Shown: positions 1-5,265 of the stretch, in pieces
Layout of the letters: the number at the start of each line of letters is the position of its first letter
Position numbering within the stretch: the first letter of the stretch is position 1
Origin: DATLCI01 sp046714215
GTDB taxonomy: Bacteria; Acidobacteriota; Terriglobia; Terriglobales; Acidobacteriaceae
Assembly: GCA_046714215.1 (NCBI GenBank)
Contig: JBKKBM010000035.1
Span: 1 to 7,983, forward strand
Direction of reading: 5' to 3'
Length of the DNA: 7,983 nt
Translations under genes and position numbers: made by a program
The notes under the pieces: model-generated
What the model was told of the DNA's origin: nothing
The model's database searches: none
What the model saw: the letters and a program-made list of their open reading frames with translations, nothing else

Positions 1-39
1 GCTCCGCCCGAGCCCAAGCCATCCGCCGCCAGGCCGTAA
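1..39 (+). CDS. Possible C-terminal tail of a gene entering from the left edge (partial)
   Basis: In frame 1 the first twelve codons read as a proline/alanine-rich tail (APPEPKPSAARP) and stop at TAA in bases 37-39. A similar Pro/Ala/Lys tail ends the DinB-like protein in this window, so such a tail is plausible for a secreted protein here. The stop lies just before the hairpin at 60-87, which could end both this gene and the converging gene at 109-780. Twelve codons cannot identify a product, and an open frame this short may be chance. No function is proposed. Confidence 0.3.
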   Translation, partial: APPEPKPSAARP

Positions 40-55
40 TAGGGAAAGGGCCCGC

Positions 56-87
56 AAAAAAAGGCCGCCCTTTTCGGAGCGGCCTTT
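56..87 (-). terminator. Intrinsic terminator of the secreted LPxTA-tail protein gene
   Basis: Arms 60-68 (AAAGGCCGC) and 79-87 (GCGGCCTTT) pair perfectly over nine bases around a ten-base loop. Read on the minus strand, the stem runs into a U tract given by the seven A's at 56-62. It lies 21 bases beyond the stop codon of the gene at 109-780. The stem could also act on transcripts from the left, but the T run on that side is only three bases. Confidence 0.85.
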
Positions 88-108
88 CAAAGGAAGTACC
101 GGTCTAGC

Positions 109-780
109 TTACTTGCGACGCGCCAACAGGCCGAGGCCCATCGAAGCGAAGCCGAGCAGTCCGAGCAGCGGCAGAGCAGATGCCGTCTCGGGCAGCTGGG
201 CGGAATCCGCCTCGACGTTCTGCTCAGTAGCAACAGGAGCCGTCGCGGTGGTTTCCGTTGCGGTGGTGTCCGTGCTCACCGCAGCAGTCGCGGCAGGCTC
301 GGTCACAGTGGCCTTCTGCTCTTCAGCAGCGGGAGCAGCGGTGGTGGAGGCCTGCGCGTTCAGATTAGACGCTTCGGGCTTGGGCATATCGCTGGAAGCC
401 GCCGCGCCGCTGTTGTCAGCCGGGCAGGTGCCTACATGCTTCACGTCAGCTACGTCCATCTCGCTGGGTGGAACGGGCATGGCATCCGCCGGGCGGTCCG
501 CGCCTTCCTTCTTCACGGTGCCGCGAACCTCGACCAGCATGCCAACGTGCTCAGAGATGTCTTTATCGCTGTGCAGGCGGTAGGCCTTGCCGTCAGTGGT
601 GGTCAGAACAAAGTTGTCTTTGGTGCCGCTCAGGCAGCCCTTGAACACCGGCTCATTGGTGTCCGTGGGTTGGCCAACGGATGTCTGGGGGGTTTGTGTA
701 GGCTGGGGTTCCTGCGCGACAACTATCGCGGTGGAAAGGGCCAGCGCCGGTAGTACAGCAAAAAATTTCTTGAATTGCAT
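109..780 (-). CDS. Secreted small-domain protein with LPxTA/hydrophobic/RRK C-terminal tail
   Basis: A 223-residue exported protein of unknown function. Residues 1-22 form a signal peptide (basic MQFKK, hydrophobic core, likely cleavage after VVA before QEPQ). Residues about 45-120 form a compact domain bounded by Cys49 (in FKGCLSG) and Cys119 (in VGTCPA), with beta-rich text such as NFVLTTTDGKAYRL and GMLVEVRGTV. This looks like the small OB-like domains common in acidobacterial secreted proteins (DUF5818-like; recalled, not searched). The cysteines could form a disulfide. Residues 120-195 are a low-complexity Ala/Thr/Glu/Pro linker. The end is a tripartite sorting-signal-like tail: LPETA at 196-200, a hydrophobic stretch at about 203-220, then RRK. 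This suggests anchoring in the envelope, perhaps with processing by a sortase- or exosortase-like enzyme. The start is supported by AAGGAG seven bases upstream of ATG. The gene has its own terminator. Enzymatic activity is not evident. Confidence 0.85.
   Translation of the reverse strand: MQFKKFFAVLPALALSTAIVVAQEPQPTQTPQTSVGQPTDTNEPVFKGCLSGTKDNFVLTTTDGKAYRLHSDKDISEHVGMLVEVRGTVKKEGADRPADAMPVPPSEMDVADVKHVGTCPADNSGAAASSDMPKPEASNLNAQASTTAAPAAEEQKATVTEPAATAAVSTDTTATETTATAPVATEQNVEADSAQLPETASALPLLGLLGFASMGLGLLARRK
245..274 (-). repeat. Degenerate 15-bp tandem duplication in the linker-coding region
   Basis: Bases 245-259 and 260-274 match at 13 of 15 positions. They encode two copies of a five-residue unit (TDTTA then TETTA) within the Ala/Thr-rich linker. 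The period is a multiple of three, so a change in copy number would keep the frame and only change linker length. Confidence 0.65.
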
Positions 781-841
781 GTGTCACTCCTTGATCGGGT
801 CGGTTAATTCAGCAGGCACATTGCCCACGTAGTAAGAAAGG

Positions 842-872
842 AGTACACAGTCGCAGGATGCCCCGTTGTCCA
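842..872 (-). promoter_or_regulatory. Weak candidate promoter for the secreted LPxTA-tail protein gene
   Basis: On the minus strand, TGGACA (867-872, one mismatch to TTGACA) is followed after 19 bases by TGTACT (842-847, four of six matches to TATAAT). The spacer is longer than ideal. A separate promoter is expected because a terminator separates this gene from the upstream DinB-like gene. The rest of the 781-912 gap shows only the Shine-Dalgarno sequence and a short GGGGTCCCC palindrome at 885-893. Confidence 0.25.
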
Positions 873-912
873 CATTTCCGTTGAGGGGTCCCCGCCTCCG
901 GCTCAAAATCGT

Positions 913-941
913 AAAAAAAAGCGCCCCGTTAGGAGGCGCTT
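913..941 (-). terminator. Intrinsic terminator of the DinB-like gene
   Basis: Arms 919-925 (AAGCGCC) and 935-941 (GGCGCTT) form a GC-rich stem; a further CC/GG pairing inside the loop is possible. On the minus strand the stem is followed by a U tract from the eight A's at 913-920. It lies about 31 bases past the stop of the DinB-like gene, so that gene and the next minus-strand gene are probably not one operon. Confidence 0.85.
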
Positions 942-972
942 GATAGATTTGCGTTGGGATGATTTGAGCGGG

Positions 973-1575
973 CTATTTTTTAGCTGGCTCAGCCGGTTTC
1001 GGAGGCGCCTGGGCCTGCCGCGCAGCCGTCCACGGCGGAACCACCCCGGCGGACCGCGCGTAGGCGATCGACTGACCCAGATGCTCAGACAGATGCACGG
1101 AAAAACCGAACAAAACGTTGCGGACGGAGCTGTCTGACCCGAAGAGCTTCACCGTCTTTTCCAGATCACCGGCCGGCAAGGCATTGACCACCGCGCGGAC
1201 GTCCACAAAAGATTGCTTCAGTGCGGCCACGATCTTGGCCTTCTCCGTTACCTTCTCCAGGTTGCGCAGATCCAGCCCGGCCGGGACTTTTACTCCCAGG
1301 CCTCGGGTGAAGGAATAGTTGCCGGCAGTGGTGTGAGCATAGACTTCGCCGATAGAGCGAACGCCTTCGCCCGGACGCCACGAATATTTTTCCTGCGGAA
1401 TAGCCTCGGCCAGGGAAACGGTCTTTTTCTCCAGGTCGTCGAGCTGTTTCAGGAATTCTGCGGTGAATCCCGTAGCGGCGGGTGTTGCAGCGGGAGTCTG
1501 TGCGGAGGCGGCCGCCACCAGTAGCAATCCTGTCAGTGCTAGTAATCCTAGAGTCGTACGCGCAGTGCGGAACAT
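973..1575 (-). CDS. Exported DinB-superfamily protein
   Basis: A 200-residue protein of the DinB/YfiT four-helix metal-binding superfamily. Residues 1-25 are a signal peptide (basic MFRTAR, hydrophobic core, cleavage likely after ASA). The DinB helical domain follows at about 37-178. The three histidines that usually bind a divalent metal are visible: His81 in EVYAHTTAGNY, and His161 and His165 in VHLSEHLGQ, the family's typical HxxxHxGQ pattern. The last 20 residues are a Pro/Ala/Lys-rich tail (APPKPAEPAKK). Some cytoplasmic relatives are thiol-dependent transferases (bacillithiol, mycothiol), but most are uncharacterised; the substrate here is unknown. The signal peptide places it in the periplasm or outside. 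The start at 1575 is preferred over an in-frame ATG at 1698 because AAGGAGA precedes it at proper spacing, it begins the signal peptide, and the candidate promoter lies upstream of it. It has its own terminator and is divergent from the foldase gene. Confidence 0.88.
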   Translation of the reverse strand: MFRTARTTLGLLALTGLLLVAAASAQTPAATPAATGFTAEFLKQLDDLEKKTVSLAEAIPQEKYSWRPGEGVRSIGEVYAHTTAGNYSFTRGLGVKVPAGLDLRNLEKVTEKAKIVAALKQSFVDVRAVVNALPAGDLEKTVKLFGSDSSVRNVLFGFSVHLSEHLGQSIAYARSAGVVPPWTAARQAQAPPKPAEPAKK

Positions 1576-1613
1576 AGTCTCTCCTTTTAAAGACCCAGTA
1601 CGAAGGGAATCGC

Positions 1614-1622
1614 AGTATATCA
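1614..1622 (-). promoter_or_regulatory. Candidate extended -10 promoter of the DinB-like gene
   Basis: The minus strand reads TGATATACT: a TGn extension followed by TATACT, five of six matches to TATAAT. It lies 39 bases upstream of the start codon at 1575, leaving a short leader with the Shine-Dalgarno sequence. No good -35 box is seen, which is compatible with an extended -10 promoter. Confidence 0.4.
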
Positions 1623-1689
1623 GTGTGGGATGAGGAGAATGACTAGGGCGAAAGGCACGGGTCCCTGCGGCCCGGCGTACGGGCTGGTT

Positions 1690-1695
1690 TATAAT
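1690..1695 (+). promoter_or_regulatory. Candidate -10 box of the PpiD-type foldase gene
   Basis: A perfect TATAAT lies 51 bases upstream of the ATG at 1747. The position where a -35 box would sit is GC-rich (around 1665-1672) and does not resemble TTGACA, so the promoter may be weak, activator-dependent or misassigned. A GGAG at 1732-1735, eleven bases before the ATG, is the likely ribosome binding site. Confidence 0.4.
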
Positions 1696-1746
1696 CATAG
1701 ATTCTGCAATCTACTTAGTTTCCTCCCGTTTGGAGCCGCTTAACCC

Positions 1747-3660
1747 ATGATCCGTTTCCTGCAAAATGACAAAGGCAAGAAGGTATTTGCCGGCATCGTC
1801 GTCTTTCCTCTGATCATCGCCATGGTCATGTACCTGGGCGACGCTTTTACCAGCACCAACTCGGCTGACGCCGCCGGGCTCTATGCCAATGTGGCCGGCG
1901 AACAGATCACCTCCCAGCAGGTGGCCGATGCGGCCAACCGCCAGGCGCGCGAACGCTTCCCCAACGGCGTGCCGGATATGTTCCGTCCCTACTTGCAACG
2001 GCAGGCGGCGGACAATCTGGTCATGCAGGCCGCCCTCATCGCCGAAGCCAAGCGCCTGGGCCTCAAGGTGACCGACGCAGAGCTGGTGGAGGAGATGAAG
2101 CAGGGCGAACTGGGCAAGGTCCTTTTTCCCGGCGGAAAACAGATCCCGCACGATCAATACCTGAACTGGGTGCAGAGCAATACGGGTTTGAGCGCGGCCG
2201 CCTTTGAGCGCGAGATGAAGAACCGCATGCTCCTGCAAAAACTTATCAGCGTGGTGCAGGGCGCGGTTGCCGTCCCCGACAGCGAAGTGGTGAAAGAATT
2301 CCAACGCCAGAACGTCAAGGTGAAGTTCGATTACGCCGTGATCTCCGCGGAAGAGTTGATGAAGAAAGTCCCGGTCACCGAGACGGAGTTGAAAGCGTTC
2401 TTTGAACGCAACAAGGCCACCTTTGAGACCGCGGTGCCGGAGCAGCGCAAGGCCCGCTACGTGGTCATCGATCCCAACAGCATGCAGGTGAGCATCTCTG
2501 ACGAAGATTACAAGCGCGCTTACGGGCAACGTCAGGACCAGTTTCGCGAGCCCGAGTCAGTCGACGTCCGCCACATCCTGGTGAAGACCGAAGCTGAAGC
2601 TCTGGACGTAAAGAAGAAATTGGAAGGCGGCGCCAAGTTCGACGATCTCGCGAAGAAATTGTCGGAAGACCCGGGCAGCAAGGACAATGGCGGCCTATAT
2701 AAGGATGTAGTGCGCAACCAGATGGTGCCGGAGTTCGACAAAGTGGCGTTCAGTCTGCCCAAAGGGAAGATCAGCGATCCGGTGAAGACGTCATTCGGAT
2801 ATCACGTGCTGAAGGTGGATGATCGCCGCGAAGCGCGGTTGAAGCCGTTGGAGCAGGTGAAGGGCGAGTTGGAAACCGCCATTCGCGCGGAAAAAGCCGG
2901 CAGCCAGATGGAAGCGCTGGCCAACACCATACAGAACGAGGCCCGCAGCCAGGGCTTGGACGGTGCCGCCGCCAAGCATGGTTTGAAAGTCATCGCCACC
3001 GACTTCTTCGCCCAGACCAGCGCGCTGCCGGGTGCGGGCAACGCCCCGCAGTTCATGCAGGAACTCTTCAACCTTAAGCCGAAAGCGCAGCCGGAGAAGA
3101 TCGCGCTGGGACAGGGCTATGCGGTGGCGGAGATCACCGATGCCAAGCCGGCGAGCAAGCTCTCGCCCACGCTGGAGGAAGCACGCACGCGGGTGGAGCA
3201 GCAGTTCCGCAACGAGCGCGCCACCGCGATGCTCAACGCCAAGACCCAGGAGCTGGCAGACCGTGCCCGTTCGCTCAACAATCTGAAAGCTGCGGCCAAA
3301 GAACTGGGTGCAACCGTCAAGACCAGCGAATTGGTCTCGCCCTCAGGCCAGGTGGCGGATCTGGGCGCCATGTCCGGCCCCGCCTCCGTGGCGTTCACCA
3401 TGAAACCCGGCCAGATCAGTGACGCGGTGGTGCAGGGCCGGAACGGCGCGGTGCTGGCCGTCACCCAACTGCAGGCGCCTTCGCCCGCGGAGTTCGAAAA
3501 GATGCGCGACCAGATTCGCGAGCAGCTGAGCCAGCGCAAGCGGATGGCCATGCTCGAGGCCTACGCCGAAAGCGTGCGCAGCCGCCTGCAAAAGGACGGC
3601 GACATCCAGATCAACGCGGCTGAGCAGAAGCGGCTCTTCGAGTCGCTGGCCGGCAATTGA
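1747..3660 (+). CDS. PpiD/SurA-type membrane-anchored peptidyl-prolyl cis-trans isomerase (foldase)
   Basis: A 637-residue envelope foldase that helps exported proteins fold by isomerising peptidyl-proline bonds and by chaperoning. The basic N-terminus (MIRFLQNDKGKK) and one hydrophobic helix at about 13-31 anchor it in the inner membrane with the bulk in the periplasm. Residues about 45-200 form a SurA_N-like chaperone region (QITSQQVADAANRQ; LGLKVTDAELVEEM). A parvulin (PPIC) domain spans about 262-358, with VRHILV (274-279, His276), LSEDPGSKDNGG (305-316), MVPEFDKVAFSLPKGKISDP and SFGYHVLKV (349-357, His353). Length and layout match E. coli PpiD (about 620 residues). The C-terminal half repeats a parvulin-end plus helix pattern and lacks further complete active domains. 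It is probably transcribed alone: divergent promoter upstream, strong terminator downstream. The precise orthology (ppiD, prsA or surA) is uncertain, so no symbol is given. Confidence 0.92.
   Translation: MIRFLQNDKGKKVFAGIVVFPLIIAMVMYLGDAFTSTNSADAAGLYANVAGEQITSQQVADAANRQARERFPNGVPDMFRPYLQRQAADNLVMQAALIAEAKRLGLKVTDAELVEEMKQGELGKVLFPGGKQIPHDQYLNWVQSNTGLSAAAFEREMKNRMLLQKLISVVQGAVAVPDSEVVKEFQRQNVKVKFDYAVISAEELMKKVPVTETELKAFFERNKATFETAVPEQRKARYVVIDPNSMQVSISDEDYKRAYGQRQDQFREPESVDVRHILVKTEAEALDVKKKLEGGAKFDDLAKKLSEDPGSKDNGGLYKDVVRNQMVPEFDKVAFSLPKGKISDPVKTSFGYHVLKVDDRREARLKPLEQVKGELETAIRAEKAGSQMEALANTIQNEARSQGLDGAAAKHGLKVIATDFFAQTSALPGAGNAPQFMQELFNLKPKAQPEKIALGQGYAVAEITDAKPASKLSPTLEEARTRVEQQFRNERATAMLNAKTQELADRARSLNNLKAAAKELGATVKTSELVSPSGQVADLGAMSGPASVAFTMKPGQISDAVVQGRNGAVLAVTQLQAPSPAEFEKMRDQIREQLSQRKRMAMLEAYAESVRSRLQKDGDIQINAAEQKRLFESLAGN
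2728..3588 (+). repeat. Three diverged protein-level repeats in the foldase C-terminal half
   Basis: Residues 328-400, 434-508 and 544-614 share one layout. Each starts with a parvulin-end motif (VAFSLPKGKISDPV / ELFNLKPKAQPEKI / VAFTMKPGQISDAV), then a short strand after glycine (GYHVLKV / GYAVAEI / GAVLAVT). A Pro-containing loop follows, then a long charged helix (LEQVKGELETAIRAEKAG / LEEARTRVEQQFRNERA / FEKMRDQIREQLSQRKR). Only the first belongs to a complete parvulin domain. The similarity was found by eye and is strong between copies 1 and 3, weaker for copy 2. At the DNA level the copies are too diverged to recombine. Confidence 0.55.
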
Positions 3661-3676
3661 TCCGGCTTTGAACCGG

Positions 3677-3721
3677 AACGGAGTTGGCGAGGGTGATCCA
3701 GCCAACTCCGTTTTTGTTTTT
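3677..3721 (+). terminator. Strong intrinsic terminator after the foldase gene
   Basis: Arms 3677-3688 (AACGGAGTTGGC) and 3701-3712 (GCCAACTCCGTT) pair perfectly over twelve bases around a twelve-base loop. A T-rich run (TTTTTGTTTTT) follows from 3711. It begins 16 bases after the stop codon. A smaller hairpin, TCCGG/CCGGA at 3661-3665 and 3673-3677, directly precedes it and shares one base, so the two may compete. It separates the foldase transcript from malQ. Confidence 0.92.
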
Positions 3722-3756
3722 GGTCTCCTTTAGGTCTGCATAGAGAGTGAATCGGC

Positions 3757-5250
3757 ATGGCTTTTGAAAGATCGTCGGGAGTGTTGCTGCACCCCACGTC
3801 GTTGCCCGCGCGCGGCGGCATCGGCGATTTCGGCCCCGCCGCCTACGCCTTTGCTGACTTCCTCCAGCAATCGCGGCAAGCGCTCTGGCAGATCTTGCCG
3901 CTGAGTCCCATCGGTTTTGGCTATTCGCCGTATTCCGCGACTTCCGCTTTTGCCGGCAACCCCTTGCTCATCAGTCTGGAGAAGCTGGCGGAGAAGGGCT
4001 GGGTCGCGTCGCAAGACGTTGCCGCACTCTCCCCGCCCTCCACTCAAGTCGACTACGCGAAAGTCTTTTCCACCAAATTGCCGTTGCTATATCGCGCGGC
4101 GACGGATTTTTTGGCGGACCAGAGCGGCGATCATAGGCAGCAGTTCGAAAGGTTCTGCGCGGAGAATGCGTGGTGGCTGGAAGATTTTGTTCTCTTCACC
4201 GTCCTGCGCCAAGAGCAGGGAATGCGCTGCTGGAATGAGTGGCCGCGCGAGCTGGCGGCGCGCGATTCCCAGGCGCTCGACCAGGCCCGGGGTCGGCTGG
4301 CGACGCAGCTAGAAGCTGAGCGGGTGTTGCAGTTTTTTTTCTATGCGCAGTGGAACGATCTGCGGCGCTACTGTGCGGAGCGCAAGGTTCGCATCGTGGG
4401 TGACGTCGCCATCTTCGTGAACTTTGACAGCGCCGACGTCTGGACCCATCGCCATCTCTTCCGCATCAACGATCAACTCCAGCCGGAAGTGGTCTCCGGC
4501 GTGCCGCCCGACGCCTTCAGCGCCACCGGACAGCGTTGGGGAAATCCTCTGTATCGCTGGGACGTGCTGCGCAATGAGGGCTACGGTTGGTGGATCCAGC
4601 GCATGCGTTGGGCCATCACGGTGTGCGATTACGTGCGCCTCGACCACTTCCGCGGCTTCGAACAGTATTGGGAGATCAACGCGCATGAACCTACCGCGGT
4701 GAATGGCCGCTGGGTGGACGGCCCGCGCGACGACCTCTTCCATGCGCTGCGGCGCGAACTAGGCGAGCTTCCGTTCATCGCTGAAGACCTGGGCATGATC
4801 ACGCATCAGGTCATCGAGATGCGCGACCGCCTCAATATTCCCGGGATGAAGGTGATGCAGTTCGCCTTTGGCGATCCCGGCGCGCATGTGTACCTGCCGC
4901 ATGTCTTCGGCCGGCATTGCGTGGTGTATACCGGCACGCATGACAACGACACCACGCTGGGATGGTTCCGCACTTTGCCGGAGCACATCCGCGTGAATGT
5001 TTTGGCTTACACGGGCGAACCGAAGGACGGCGTCCACTGGGGATTGGTGCGCGCCGCGGCCGCGTCGCAGGCTGTCTTTGCGATTTTCCCCATGCAGGAC
5101 CTGCTCGACCTGGGCGGCGAGGCGCGTATGAACGTGCCTTCGCAGGTTGCGGGGAACTGGGGCTGGCGTTATCGCCCTGAAGCATTGACGCCGGCGCTGG
5201 CCGCGAAGCTGGGCGCGCTGGTCGAAGTCACGGACCGCCAGCCACGCTGA
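3757..5250 (+). CDS. malQ: 4-alpha-glucanotransferase (amylomaltase, GH77)
   Basis: A 497-residue cytoplasmic enzyme (EC 2.4.1.25) that transfers alpha-1,4-glucan segments between maltooligosaccharides, releasing glucose or making longer or cyclic glucans. It is full length for the compact bacterial GH77 type (about 500 residues, as in Thermus). The family hallmarks are in order: RSSGVLLHPTSLP (6-18), GIGDFG (21-26), WQILPLSP (44-51), YSPYSATSAFAGNP, IVGDVAIFV and VSGVPPDAFSATGQRWGNPLY. The catalytic triad is visible: nucleophile Asp296 in VRLDHFRGF, acid/base Glu343 in FIAEDLG, and stabiliser Asp396 in GTHDND. These lie close to Thermus Asp293, Glu340 and Asp395. The C-terminus holds the typical NWGWRYRPEALTP. 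The start gives the standard N-terminus; AGAGAG at 3742-3747, nine bases upstream, is a weak ribosome binding site. No clear promoter is seen between the preceding terminator and the start. Its 3' end faces treY 15 bases away, and the shared substrates suggest a joint role in glycogen/maltodextrin-to-trehalose metabolism. Confidence 0.97.
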   Translation: MAFERSSGVLLHPTSLPARGGIGDFGPAAYAFADFLQQSRQALWQILPLSPIGFGYSPYSATSAFAGNPLLISLEKLAEKGWVASQDVAALSPPSTQVDYAKVFSTKLPLLYRAATDFLADQSGDHRQQFERFCAENAWWLEDFVLFTVLRQEQGMRCWNEWPRELAARDSQALDQARGRLATQLEAERVLQFFFYAQWNDLRRYCAERKVRIVGDVAIFVNFDSADVWTHRHLFRINDQLQPEVVSGVPPDAFSATGQRWGNPLYRWDVLRNEGYGWWIQRMRWAITVCDYVRLDHFRGFEQYWEINAHEPTAVNGRWVDGPRDDLFHALRRELGELPFIAEDLGMITHQVIEMRDRLNIPGMKVMQFAFGDPGAHVYLPHVFGRHCVVYTGTHDNDTTLGWFRTLPEHIRVNVLAYTGEPKDGVHWGLVRAAAASQAVFAIFPMQDLLDLGGEARMNVPSQVAGNWGWRYRPEALTPALAAKLGALVEVTDRQPR

Positions 5251-5265
5251 CTTTAATCGTTCACT

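Noticed and set aside
113..832. Several plus-strand frames (113-583, 436-753, 587-832) opposite the secreted LPxTA-tail protein gene
   Set aside because: They are low-complexity shadows of the minus-strand gene, which has a signal peptide, ribosome binding site, anchor tail and terminator.
885..893. GGGGTCCCC palindrome as an operator
   Set aside because: It is short and isolated in GC-rich sequence and is upstream of the candidate -35; there is no second copy to support regulator binding.
1576..1698. A 41-codon N-terminal extension of the DinB-like protein from an ATG at 1698
   Set aside because: It would bury the signal peptide and overlap the candidate promoters, while the ATG at 1575 has a good AAGGAGA ribosome binding site.
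1711..2529. A 272-codon open frame on the minus strand opposite the foldase gene
   Set aside because: It is also in exact codon register with the sense gene and is explained by avoidance of TTA/CTA/TCA. The His/Leu/Gly-rich translation matches no family I recognise.
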